From NCBI GenBank assembly GCA_963575745.1, contig CAUYUJ010010446.1:692089-756088 (forward strand): a stretch of 64,000 nt of DNA, in the 5' to 3' direction. Shown one piece after another: positions 54,372-64,000 of the stretch. How positions within the stretch are numbered: the first letter of the stretch is position 1; each line of letters begins with the position of its first letter. The DNA comes from Prorocentrum cordatum. Taxonomy: Eukaryota; Sar; Dinophyceae; Prorocentrales; Prorocentraceae. The position numbers and the translations under genes were made by a program. Below the pieces are notes generated by a model. The model saw only the letters and a program-made list of their open reading frames with translations. It was not told the DNA's origin and did no database searches.

Positions 54372-56778
54372 CCTCTGTCAAACCATGAGTGGTTGCCACG
54401 GGGAGCGAAAGCATAGGCATCGACAACAAAGGATTGAGAACGTTGCGAGGCTGCTGGAAGCAAATATCAACGGGACACAAGGGGAAATCGGCTAGCAAAA
54501 TACATCAGGAGAAGGCCTCTTGCAGGATCATGATTAGTTGGTCGCCTTCGCGCAGTGACGCGATCTACGTTCCTGCAATCTGCTGACACCGATCGCGTAG
54601 GAAAGAAAGTGGGAGGAGAGAGTGAGAAACAGCAGGTGAACAAGGAGGAAGGATGAAGAGAGATGAGAACAGAGAGGTTAGTACCAGACATGGTGAGCAG
54701 AAACATCTCGAGCAAACCCCGCCGTGCCCACGTCCTGCGCAGCGTAAGGAGCCGGTCTGCCCAGTACTTATTCCTCCCATATGTATACAAGTGCTTGCCC
54801 TGACCTCACTCTGCCAGTGCATCTGCCTCCCTAATTATCTGTCCGTCTGCCCGTCTCCGTCGTTCTGTTCGCCGGTGTCTCTGGCTGTCTTTGTGTGTCT
54901 GTCCGTTCGTATCCGTCCGTCTGTCCGCGTGCGCCTCTGTCTCGGACGGACTTCCGCAGTGCTCCGTGGCGGTGGCTGCGCGGCGCCGTGGACCGCCCAC
55001 AAGCGCAGCCCACGGCGCTGCTACATCCACGCCTCTTTCTCTGTAGATGTCTGTGTGTGTGTGTGTGTCTCTCTCTGTTCCCGTCTCTGAATCCCCGTCT
55101 CTGCCTAGTCAGCTCCCCTGCCAGGATGAGCGGCCCAAGGACCGAACACGCGGTCATTAGATGCCTGGGAGAATGCCTAAAGGGCTCATCACTATCGGCT
55201 TTTAAGGCGTTCTGAGGAGTGCATTGCAAATCTCGCAAACCACGGGGCAAACACCTACGTGTTTTTACTCTGGCTAAGCCCGGAGGAAAGGGTGATGATC
55301 AGGAGGAGAAAGAGGAGGAAGAGGAGGAGGAGGAGCAGAAAACGTGCCCTGGAGAGTCCTGGTCACCTAACCCTCACGCAATCGCTGAATGGCAAGAACG
55401 GGGAAGCGAGCGGCGGCAGGAGCGTATATGTATACATGAGCAGGCGACATAGGCGATCGAGTGACGACCAACGCGCGCCGCCTCACCTCCCAAGCCTAAC
55501 CGAACTGAAGCATCATCACTCACTGGCCGTCGTGTGTCGGCGACAATCTCAAAGACATGCTCACAAACTAGATAGCGTCGCGCACAGTCTACACAGCTTG
55601 GGCATCCGAGGAGACAATATTTGGACCCGGGGGCTACATGCATATGCTGCTGATGGTCCAGGGGCTGCTAAGCGTCTTGAGCATGTTCCAGCGGATCGCA
55701 GGTTTACACTTAGAGAGACAAGGCCCAAAAAAAAGAAAAAACACCGCGAGTCAAAATCAGTAGGGGAACAGGAATCGGGATACCACTTCCTGAATCTCCG
55801 ACGCACAGCGCCAGATACCGATTGGGAAAGAGCGATCCAGTAGTCTGCTCTTGCACAGCGCGCTTCACCTTCGGACGACACCCTTTCGCCCGCCTCCAAA
55901 GCCCGAACAAACTCCGCCCTCCCCGCTCTAACAGCAGCGCGCTGCACTTCCGCGGACACTTTACATGAGCACTACAATGTGAGCGGCTTGCACATGCATG
56001 AGTATGTGAATCGCTGCACGATGGAAATCTGCTTTGCCAAACACGGCGGCGATCACTGGCAAGCACAAAAACGAGGCAAATTGGAGGTTTGGACCGACTG
56101 GCGCTAATTCGCGAGCGCGGCAATGCAGGTTCGCTACAGAAAAGCAACACACGAGGCAAGAGCGGAACTGGATACACCTCCGACACCAGAGCTTAAGGAA
56201 AAAGAAATCCGCCGATCCGGCATGTGAGTTTCTGAGAGCGTGGGCTTGAGCTCGCTCAAGCTTCGCTCTGCAGGGGGGGGGGGCGTTTTTTAGGAGCCAG
56301 AAAAACACACAAATGAAGTTCACACAAAAGGGTTTGGCACCACCAGCGGTGCAACGCATGTGCACCCATGCCACTGGATCCCCGGCGATCCGACCCATGG
56401 TTGATGTAAGGCCGTGTTCTGAGATGCAATTGACCAGGTATGGCGTGGCAGCGCTGTCGGCGGCGACAAGATCCCAAGTTCCGCTACCAACAAACATTAC
56501 ATGGTGGTTTGCGCAGCCAAACCACCATGCAAGGTCAGCTTGTTCATCCGTTGACAGTAGCACGCGTCGCGGCAGCAGAACGCAGTGCGCGCGAAAGCAT
56601 GCGGGGCCGGCGATGTGGCTGGCCAGCTGCCACCGCGATTTCGGCAGAAGTCCCGAAATCCGCGTAAGATCGTTGTGGGCGTGGTATCCGGCGCAGCTGC
56701 GTCGCACTGCCGGGCGCCGCGGCCTTGCGTCTGTGGCGCCAGGCCCCGCGCGCTCCTCGAGGTGGGAAAACAAGCTCT

Positions 56779-56912
56779 ACACAAAGGAATCGCGAGTGCC
56801 TTTGTGGGGCCAGCGAAAACGATCGTACACAAAGGAAACTCCTTTGTGTGCCCCCCGCGCCGGCAATGTGACCAGACCGTGCACGAAGGAATTCCACGAG
56901 ACTTCGTGGCAC
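56779..56912. repeat. Cluster of three related short palindromes
   Basis: ACACAAAGG...CCTTTGTGG (56779-56806), ACACAAAGGA AAC TCCTTTGTGT (56827-56849) and GCACGAAGG...ACTTCGTGG (56881-56909) can each form a hairpin and are related in sequence. Confidence 0.7.
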
Positions 56913-57544
56913 ACAGAGAAATTACAGCAACGCCCTCTGGGTTGCGCTTTTCGAGCGCGGTGACAGATCCGAACTGAAAAAAAAAGGAGGGCGGGGCAAG
57001 GCAAAGCAGGGGAAGAGGAAAAGGAGGAGGAGGGCGAGAAAGAAGCGAAAGAAGCAACGGAAGGAAGCCTGGATGCGCGCAAGCGAAGCTAACACTGCGC
57101 GCCGAGATAGTTGTTCGTTCGTTCGGTTGGCCGCGCGGCATATGAATAGAAAAAGAATTGTTTGCTACCTATCGAAGGGATTTTTGGGGAAGGAGGCTCT
57201 TGCTCCCTTCCGAGCCCCCTTTCCCACACCCCGTTGCGAGCGCGCGACGACATGTTCTGGCACGCGGGCAGAGGACTGCCAAGTGCAGGCGAACGGCCTG
57301 TCCCCCCGTCGCGCGTTCCAAACAAATGCGGCCAGCTAAACGCACTTGCCACACAAACCGCCAGCTCCAAACACCGACGCCGCCCCGATCCCCGCATCCG
57401 TGCCAGGCACCCTCTCAACGACGCCCCCTTCCGGCGTAAAACCAATGAAACCCTTCGTGTTTAAGCGTTTTTTCCTGTTCTGATTTTTTCCGGCCATTCA
57501 TTTCCGACCTTTTTCGTTGAACGCAAAAGGAAGGGGGAGTCTTT

Positions 57545-57890
57545 TCAAGCCCCCCCCTCCCGCTCCCCCGCCCCCCTGTGCCGGACCCCCGGCGCTGGTC
57601 CCTTTCCCGGCGCCGCCCCCCCGGTGCCAGCAGCCCCCGGGCCTCGGCCCCCCCGCCCGGTGCGTGCACCCCCCCCCGGTGCCCCCCCCCCCCTCCCCCT
57701 TGGTGCCGGCACCCCGCGCCCCGCCCCAGCGCCCCTTTCCCCGGTGCCGGCACCCTCCCCCGGTCGACGCCCGGTGCCGGCCCCCCCGTGCTGGCCCCCC
57801 CGTCGGTGCCGGCCAACGCCCCCCCCGGTGCCGGCAAACACCTCCTTTCCGGTGCCGGCACTTTCCGGTGCCGGCACTTCAAGGCCCACT
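57545..57890. repeat. C-rich minisatellite with core GGTGCCGGCACC
   Basis: About fifteen irregular units of the self-complementary core GGTGCCGGCACC separated by runs of C. Confidence 0.85.
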
Positions 57891-58329
57891 CCAATCGATC
57901 CGAACTATTCCATAGCTATGTTTAGATCTACATAGATCGAAAATCATATTCATCAAACAAAAACGACGAAGCTAACCATAAAAAGCAACGACTAAATCAA
58001 TGAAAAAACGCTGTTTCTAGAACACAGAACTGACACATCAAATATATGACACAACCGAAGCCTAAGATTTACGCAAACAAACATCAATTTACACAAAACC
58101 AAAACGCATGCTGACAGAAAAACGTGCACAATCAAAATAATCATGTTGAGCACGAAAAATGGACAACCACCAAACAACACAACTCAATAATAAAGTGAAC
58201 AAAATAGAAACGCACGGTGACAACACCAGAACAAACACACATATATGACAACTCGATCCAGAAGCGGCCTCCCAGTCGCCTCTCCGCTTCGGTGGCGGCG
58301 ACGCCACGGCATCGCCGACTTCGTCGCCA

Positions 58330-58640
58330 CCGAAGCGGAGAGGGAATGGAAGGAGGGGGGAGGGGGGCAAGGAGGGGGGGGGAGGGAGGAGGAGGATGAG
58401 GAGGAGGGGGTGATGATGTTGAGGGCGATGATGAGGATCATGCTGATGATGGCGACGGTGATGATGTGATGATGAGGATGGTGGCGATAATGATTATCAT
58501 GCTGGCGATGATGAGGAGGATGACGATGATGATGGTGATGATGACAATGCTGATGATGATGATGCTGCTGCTGATGATGATGATGATGATATGATGATGA
58601 TGATCAAGAGGAGGAGAAGGAGGAGCAGGAGGAGGAGGAT
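58330..58640. repeat. GGA and GAT microsatellites
   Basis: GGA/GGG-rich sequence at 58335-58410 is followed by GATGAT-type repeats to about 58600 and a short GGA tract at the end. Confidence 0.85.
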
Positions 58641-58944
58641 AACTGCGGGGAGGGGGAAGGGGGGGAGGGCGGGTGGAGACAAGGCATCCTCAACTTCGAT
58701 CATTTGCTCGGCTGAAAACCCCCTTCCTCATTGCTACTGCTGCTTCTGCTGATGATTCCGCTCTTCCCTCCTCTCCATCATCCTTATCCTCGTCTTCTTC
58801 ATTCTCCCCCCACCCCCCTCGTCACCACCGGCATCGCCATCGCCAGCAGAAAGCCGCTGACGGTGGCGAGAGGTGCAGTGTTTTCCTGGCCCGCGCAAAG
58901 GGCCTCAATCATAGCTATCCATGCGCGAGGGCACGGGAGCGCGG

Positions 58945-59165
58945 CGAGCGACCCAAAGCTCGCCATCCTCATGCGCCTCCCGCCGGGGCCCGCGGCGTCG
59001 CGGCACCACCCGGCGCGGCGCTCGGGCGAGGAGTTCCTCGACGGCGGCGCGGCGAGCACGCCGGCGGAGCGCCGCGCGCATCGCGCGCGGCGCCGCCGCA
59101 GACAGCTCGCCGGGCGGATTCACCGAAGGCCAACCTCGCCAAGAGGCCGCAATGGCCTGAGCTCC
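58945..59165 (+). pseudogene. Diverged inverted copy of the small ORF at 59319-59639
   Basis: The plus strand reads SDPKLAILMRLPPGPAASRH and RRSGEEFLDGGAAS, then, in another frame, PKANLAKRPQWPEL. The partner on the minus strand reads SDAKLAILACFKYSWSPLAP, EEFLDGDMATG and KVNLVKRPKWT in the same order. The two copies face each other across about 175 bases. Confidence 0.6.
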
Positions 59166-59318
59166 CTCTCCACCCCCCTCCACGCCACACATGCGCGCGT
59201 TGCGCGCGAGCGAAGCCCAACTGCAAGTTGCGCGCCCCCATGCACATCCCGCCCTCATTCCGATGGGCGAGCAGAGCCCGCGCGACCACCGTCGCCCTCG
59301 CCATTGTCATCGCCGCCC

Positions 59319-59639
59319 TTATGCCGCCGATCCCTTCGGGCGCAGCTCAGGTCCACTTCGGCCTCTTGACAAGGTTGACCTTCGGCCCCCCCCGTGGGCG
59401 AGCCGCAAGTAGGGGCCGAACGCCGCGCGCAAAGCACGCGAGACCCGCGCCAGCCCGGTCGCCATGTCGCCGTCGAGGAACTCCTCCACCGTGCGCGGCG
59501 CCAAGTCGCGCCGTGGCGCCAGCGGGCTCCACGAGTATTTGAAGCACGCGAGGATTGCGAGCTTGGCGTCGCTCGCCTCGCCCTCGCCCCAGCGCGCCCC
59601 TCTCTGGGCGAGCGGCGTGCGCATTTTCTTCGGCGCCAT
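59319..59639 (-). CDS. Small hypothetical protein, duplicated in inverted orientation
   Basis: ATG at 59639 opens MAPKKMRTPLAQRGARWGEG, then EASDAKLAILACFKYSWSPL, APRTVEEFLDGDMATGLARV and SRALRAAFGPYLRLAHGGG. A run of seven G follows. In the annotated frame the ORF ends at 59319; one base out of frame it would instead end PKVNLVKRPKWT and stop at TGA near 59345. The inverted copy keeps the PKANLAKRPQW version, so that alternative end was probably original and the G-run may hide a length error. Family unknown; the basic start and compact helical composition suggest a small nucleic-acid-binding or element-encoded protein, but that is a guess. Confidence 0.5.
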   Translation of the reverse strand: MAPKKMRTPLAQRGARWGEGEASDAKLAILACFKYSWSPLAPRRDLAPRTVEEFLDGDMATGLARVSRALRAAFGPYLRLAHGGGRRSTLSRGRSGPELRPKGSAA

Positions 59640-60104
59640 GGGGGGCGCTTGCGTCGGGGGCCGCGGGCGGGTGGAAACGCCGCGCGGCGCGCCGCGAGCG
59701 CCGCGTTCCGCGGCGGCAAATCAACGGCGCCACCGCGCGCGTGCCCCCCCCCCCGCCCGAGACATCTGCGAGCAGCGCCCGCGCGCGCGCGCAACGCACT
59801 TGCGCGCAAACGCACTTGATCACGCATCAAACTCGAACGTGCACACGCGCAGACATCAAACATTAATGCTTCTATGCGCACGCATCCGTTTCCTGTCGTC
59901 GCACGGCGAGCGCGCAAGGTCTGCGCCATGCGTAACTGCCGCCTCCACGGCAGCAAGTCGCGCGAGCTCGAGGTCCGCATCGCGACCCCGAGCTGCCCAC
60001 CGACCGCGGCGACCGCGCCCTGAGCGCGCGTTGCTCTGGGTCTGGATGGAGGCCATGCCGATGCAACCTTCGGCGGCGCGCACCCCTGCGAGCTCGCGCG
60101 CCCG

Positions 60105-60250
60105 CCCGAACTCCAGACCGCGAGCGCGACGCGGACCGCCCGGAGGCAGCGAGCAACAACGCTGATGCTGGCGCACGGGCGCGCGCGCAGCACGCGGTTG
60201 CAAAAACGGCAGGCGCGCAGAGCACGCCGCGCATGGCAGCGATCGCGACA
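60105..60250 (-). repeat. Inverted partner of the repeat at 62440-62580
   Basis: The minus strand here, containing GCCATGCGCGGCGTGCTCTG, matches the plus strand at 62475-62500 (GCCATGCACGGCGTGCTCTG). The flanks are also similar, over about 80-140 bases in total. Confidence 0.6.
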
Positions 60251-60483
60251 ACGATGACGACGACGCGCCCCTCTTCGCCCCGTTCCCCCGCGCTTCGCTC
60301 CTTGTGTGATCAATCCCGTCTACTCCCCTCTCTATCCAACTCTCTTCTCCACTCCCCACTCCCTTCTCCTCTCCGCTCCCCGCTCCGCTCCGCTCAGCTG
60401 ACGTTCGGCCAGATCGCGCATTGCGCGGCGCGCCCCCGCGCGCCTCCCCCCCCCGCCCTCCCGCGCGCCTCGGCGGCGCGGCG

Positions 60484-60789
60484 ATGGCGTCCTCATCGGC
60501 GCCTGCGGCGCCCGCGACGGCGCCCGCGGCGCTGGCGCCCCGCGGCGCGCCCCCGCGCGCGGCGGACCACCGCGCGGCGTTCGCGGCGGTTGCGCCGACG
60601 CTGGAGATACGCGGCCCGCGCGTCGACGCCATCTTGTCGGTGGGCAGGGCCGCGAGCATCGCCCGCAGGTCCAACGGGCACCGCCGCCAGGAGCGCGCTG
60701 CGCGGGCGCGCCCGAGCTCATCGGAGGGCCCGCTGCACCGCGAGTCCGGCCCGCCGCCGCCGCCGCAGCCGCGGGGGGACATCGGGTAG
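60484..60789 (+). CDS. Possible Ala/Pro-rich hypothetical protein
   Basis: ATG at 60484 opens MASSSAPAAPATAPAALAPR, continues PTLEIRGPRVDAILSVGRAA and ends at TAG 60789. Third codon positions are almost all G or C, but the minus strand is also open here, so strand and coding status are unsure. It could be a first exon of the coiled-coil gene downstream. Confidence 0.25.
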   Translation: MASSSAPAAPATAPAALAPRGAPPRAADHRAAFAAVAPTLEIRGPRVDAILSVGRAASIARRSNGHRRQERAARARPSSSEGPLHRESGPPPPPQPRGDIG

Positions 60790-61196
60790 AAAAGAAGCGA
60801 CGCCTTCCCCGCCCCCGCGACGCGCGAGCGCGAATCTTTTTCGCCCGAGCTTTGCTCGTCGCATCGGGGGGGGGGGGGGGGGGGGGGGCGGGGAGCGCGG
60901 CTCGTCGCGCCGCAGAACATTGGGGATGAATGATGGGGGGTGCTCCGCGCAGCACCGCGGGTTTTACCCGCGGTGCCCCGCAAGCAGGACAGCGCGGGAA
61001 TGCCTGGCGACGAGCAGCTGCAGTATAAGCTCGCGCAGGCGCGTCGCGCGCGTGCGCGCGGGGGCAGGGGGGCCCCGATCGCGCGCGGATCGGTCGCGAG
61101 CTTAGCTCGTTAACGCGTTCGGGGTCTGGTCGGGCCGATCGGGCTAAGCTTCGCTCGCAAGTAGCTGTTTCGATCGCGATCAACATGTCTGCCCCG

Positions 61197-62019
61197 CCCC
61201 GAGCGCATTCGCGCCCCCTGAGACCCGGCGCAAGCCGCGCGCCGCGTGGCGCGAGCTGCAGTGCGCTAGCGCCGAGAACGCGCAGCTCATCTTCAGCGAG
61301 CGCGCGGCGCGGCGGGAGTCGGATCGCAAGCGGGTCGACTTGCTCAGCGGGGCATCGCTCGACGGCGAGCGCGCGGCGCAGGACGCGGCGGCGGCGTCGA
61401 CAGCGGGCCGCGAGCTCGCGCGGGCCCTCTCGGAGGCGGTCGCCACCCCGGACGGCCGCCTGGAGGATGCGACGCGCGGCAGGGCATTGGCGGGGGAGCG
61501 GCTGGCTGCGATCGCCCGCGTCTACGGGGCCCAGCCAGCTTGGGAGGAGGCGCAGGCGCGTTGTCCTACTCCCCCTCTGCGTGGGCATTGCTCGCCCCCC
61601 AGTTTCCCCCCCATCCTCCGCGCAAGCATTCCTCGATTCCCCCCCCTAGAGGCCGGCGCCGAAGCCGAGGCCCGCGCGGGGGAGGCCCGCGCGGGAGATC
61701 CCCGCGCTGAGGCCCAGGCGGAGGAGACTCACGAGGCTGCTCAGGAAGCCCTCGAGGCCCACCGCCGCCTGTAGAAGGGGCCGCAACGCGATCCGCGACG
61801 CGGAGCAGCGGAGCACGCGCCGCCCGGCGTCGGAGCAGCGCGCGGAAGTGCTCCACGGGCAGGCGGTGGCGGCGTTCATGATGCGCTCGCCCCCGACGGC
61901 GCCGCCCGCGTCGCTGCCGAGCGCGGAGGCGGCCGTCCAGGCGTCCGCGGCGGGGCCGCGGGCGGGCCCATGCGGCCCGCCGCTCGGCGGGAGGCCAGCC
62001 TCCTCCTACTCCTCGGACT
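61197..62019 (+). CDS. Coiled-coil hypothetical protein, probably two or three exons, frame-broken
   Basis: An open plus-strand frame reads KPRAAWRELQCASAENAQLI, FSERAARRESDRKRVDLLSG and ELARALSEAVATPDGRLEDA to about 61560. A C/T-rich stretch then looks like a short intron, with a GC donor (CAG|GCGCG) and an acceptor at TAGAG|GCC near 61650, and it happens to be open in frame. The protein resumes AGAEAEARAGEARAGDPRAE and ends at TAG 61774. A second frame continues convincingly from about 61790 (RNAIRDAEQRSTRRPASEQR, then AEVLHGQAVAAFMMRSP) to TGA 62019, so one base is probably lost or an intron was missed near 61775. It is helical and charged, with no recognised family. Confidence 0.45.
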
Positions 62020-62049
62020 GATCGGGGCCGTCGCGGCCGCGGGCGGCGA

Positions 62050-62275
62050 CGCGGCGACGACGACGACGAACGACGACGTCAGACGACGACGAAGACGACG
62101 ACGGCGACGACGACGACGTCAGACGACGACAACGAACGCCAGGCGGCAACGACGACGTCAGACGACGACGAACGACGACGACGTCAGGCGACGACGACGA
62201 CGAACGTCAAGCGGCGACGACGTCAAACGATTACGACGACAGACGACGACGACGACGCACGACGACACCATAATG
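62050..62275. repeat. (GAC)n-rich microsatellite
   Basis: GACGAC repeats with GTCA and GGC interruptions, similar to 33396-34185. They follow directly on the end of the coiled-coil gene. Confidence 0.9.
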
Positions 62276-62439
62276 CGACTACTTGCGAGCGATCCGCTCG
62301 CCCCGCTGGTCGGCGCGCCACCTGGCCCGACAGCTGCGCAGCGTGATGAGATATTATGGCCGCGTGGCCGCCAACCGCTCTTGGCGCGCGCGGCCCGTTA
62401 CAACCAATCTCACCGTCTCCATCTCCATCTCATCCCTCC

Positions 62440-62580
62440 TCCATCGCGTCATCGCCATCGTCGTCGCGTTCGTTGCCATGCACGGCGTGCTCTGCACGCC
62501 TTCCGTCTTTGCGCGCGCGTCCGTGTAGCGCAACGCCATCTCGTCGCTTCCGCTTCCGCGCCGCCCCTCGACCCCCCCCT
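62440..62580 (+). repeat. Inverted partner of the repeat at 60105-60250
   Basis: It contains GCCATGCACGGCGTGCTCTG and the similar flanks CGTCGCGTTCG and CCGTCTTTGCGC. Confidence 0.6.
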
Positions 62581-62942
62581 CCATCGTATCAAAGTGAATG
62601 CGAATTGCCCCCGCCCCCCTCCGCCCCCCCCGAGCCACGCGCCTTGGCGACTACCATGTCACCGATGCACACGGCACCGCGAGTGACAGTCGCGATCGAG
62701 CTCGCGCGCGAGAGACGCCACCGAATACCCGCTCGCCCAACGCGTGTTATGACAACCAATTGCACTGATGCATATGAAAAATCGCGAGCATCGCTCGCCA
62801 TGTTGGGAACGCATCATGCGCATGGGGTTTGCGCAGCTGGCACTGCGAAGCAGTGTGGATGTCATGCGAGACTTTCTTGCGCGCGCCCCTCGGCTGACCA
62901 AGCCGCGTGCGATCGCATGTGTATTTGCTGAAATTCACGCGA

Positions 62943-64000
62943 TCATCGGCCCGCCGCCCCCTTCCCCCCTTCTGCAGTTATGGGCCCCCCTTCGCCCCCG
63001 ATTTGGTGGGCGAGCGCCGCTCGCTGCGTCGCCTCTGCGTCGCAGAGCCGCCGCGGCTCGAGGCGCGTCGCCTCCTCGACGACGCCGAGCTCGAACGAGG
63101 TGGGCGTCCGGCGTGGCCTCGAGCACCGCTTGGCCACGCAGCGCTTGCGCTCCATCGCCACGGCGGCGACGTGGAAGCCGCGGCGGTGCAGCTGGATGAG
63201 GGGGTCTAGGATGCAATGGTGCTTTGGCCAAAACTCTACGGCCCCGCGCGCCTCTTCGAAAAATCCACGCGCGATTGGGCACGACCGCCAGGGCATCGGA
63301 TGTAGCGAGCAATGCTCGCCGAGTAAATTGCGCGCGCTGATGGCGGGTAGGTCGCAGCGGCGCTCGCTGAGCGCGTCGCGGGCATGATCGCAACACTTGC
63401 GGCGAGCTGTTCCCGCTGAGTTAGTTGAAACAGCTGGGGCGCCGGGAAGTTCGCGCAGAAAGCGCGCGCCCAAGTGCCACTTGAACGCAGCCGCAAGCTC
63501 GGATGGCCGCGCCGTGCCCACATAGTGCGCGGCGCTCCGCAACTCCATCACGCCGACACACGCCATCATTCTTCGCACCTTCGGGTCGTCGGAGCGCGCG
63601 AGCACCACCTGTCTAACGCGCGTGAAACCCACAAGTGCATCGCTCGCCCCCCCGCCACGCCTCCCCCGCCCACCCGCCCCCCTCCCCTGCAGCGCCGGCG
63701 CGCGACACCTCGCGCAGATATCGCGACGCGACTGGCGCGAGCGTGCAGGTCTTGTTGCAGTCGCACTGGAACTTCTCGTTCTTCAATACGTTGCGAACCT
63801 TGTTCGGACCGAAGAGCATGCCAAGGCCTGGGCGCATGCGCGGCGGCGCGAACAAGGCTGTGAACTCGGCGACCTCGCCGGAGGTCGCAATGTCGCGACA
63901 GGTCGCCATGAAGCCCCCGAACTCGGCGTCCCGGACGCCGTCCTGCAAGTAACAATGCGACCAGTCGCGCATGACTGGTCGCCACGGCCGCACCAGCGCG
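62943..64000 (-). CDS. Transposase-like protein, 3' part (CACTA/Tnp2- or KDZ-like family of dinoflagellates)
   Basis: The gene enters from the right edge. Exon a (64000-63709) reads RDWSHCYLQDGVRDAEFGGF, TALFAPPRMRPGLGMLFGPN and KNEKFQCDCNKTCTLAPVAS, then RYLRE. A GT-AG intron (63708-63609, 100 bp, phase 0) leads to exon b, VVLARSDDPKVRRMMACVGV and RPSELAAAFKWHLGA. After an uncertain junction comes FFEEARGAVEFWPKHHCILD (about 63.25 kb), RRGFHVAAVAMERKR and TSFELGVVEEATRLEP. The order D-W-x-H-x-Y, then W/F-PKHH, then ERKR, then a T-S-F-E-x-x-V-x-EE motif is that of a large dinoflagellate family resembling Tnp2/KDZ-type transposases. I recognise the motif order, but the exact superfamily is inferred. 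The N-terminal part is outside the window. Confidence 0.65.

Larger units (their letters stand above)
54372..58329. other. Unassigned region
   Basis: A 270-codon minus-strand open frame (56773-55961) shows no recognised domain. Short palindromes lie at 56779-56912, a C-rich GGTGCCGGCACC repeat at 57545-57890, and an AT-rich stretch, unusual for this window, at about 57910-58250. No gene is supported. Confidence 0.3.

Noticed and set aside
55961-56773. 270-codon minus-strand ORF
   Set aside because: Cys- and His-containing but with no recognisable motif order; it overlaps the palindrome cluster region and has no supported start or splice sites.
60332-61588. 418-codon minus-strand ORF
   Set aside because: Antisense to the coiled-coil gene and to the 60484 ORF in very GC-rich DNA, where stop codons are rare; no protein-like pattern.

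Overview
The window is nuclear DNA from a dinoflagellate, probably a core dinoflagellate of the Prorocentrum, Polarella or Symbiodiniaceae kind; the species cannot be fixed from the sequence. The evidence is a tandem relic of the 22-nt dinoflagellate spliced leader (3341-3376, minus), introns whose donors include GC and GA, GC-rich codon use, very long introns, and retroelement families typical of these genomes. No bacterial operon, rRNA, tRNA or CRISPR locus was seen.

The main host gene is a minus-strand J-protein of the DNAJC21/Jjj1 family. Six phase-compatible exons run from 49747 down to 19491, about 30 kb for about 344 residues. Exons 1-4 (49747-47106) carry the J domain and the family-specific middle region, exon 5 (37718-37572) is a charged helical stretch, and exon 6 (19728-19491) carries the U1-like C2H2 zinc finger. 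Intron 1 holds an 11-copy minisatellite of about 90 bp. Intron 4 (9.4 kb) holds a LINE 3' fragment, a 1.5-kb CAT array and composite repeats. Intron 5 (17.8 kb) holds a 9-kb plus-strand LINE and several satellites.

Layout: 1-3376, decayed minus-strand retroelement with a spliced-leader relic at its 5' end; 3377-5473, trinucleotide low-complexity DNA; 5579-6597, a plus-strand gene with an internal duplication and one frame break; 6598-10805, little recognisable; 10806-16614, a minus-strand DIRS-order (PAT/Ngaro-like) tyrosine-recombinase retroelement with split direct repeats A1-body-B1-A2-B2; 16615-19490, minisatellites; 19491-49747, the DNAJC21-like gene with its repeat-filled introns; 49748-58330, mostly unassigned DNA; 58331-64000, very GC-rich DNA with small duplicated ORFs, a coiled-coil gene and the 3' part of a minus-strand transposase-like gene that leaves the window at the right edge.

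Most of the mobile-element coding regions are frameshifted or lack catalytic segments, so they read as relics. The host exons keep frame and splice phase.
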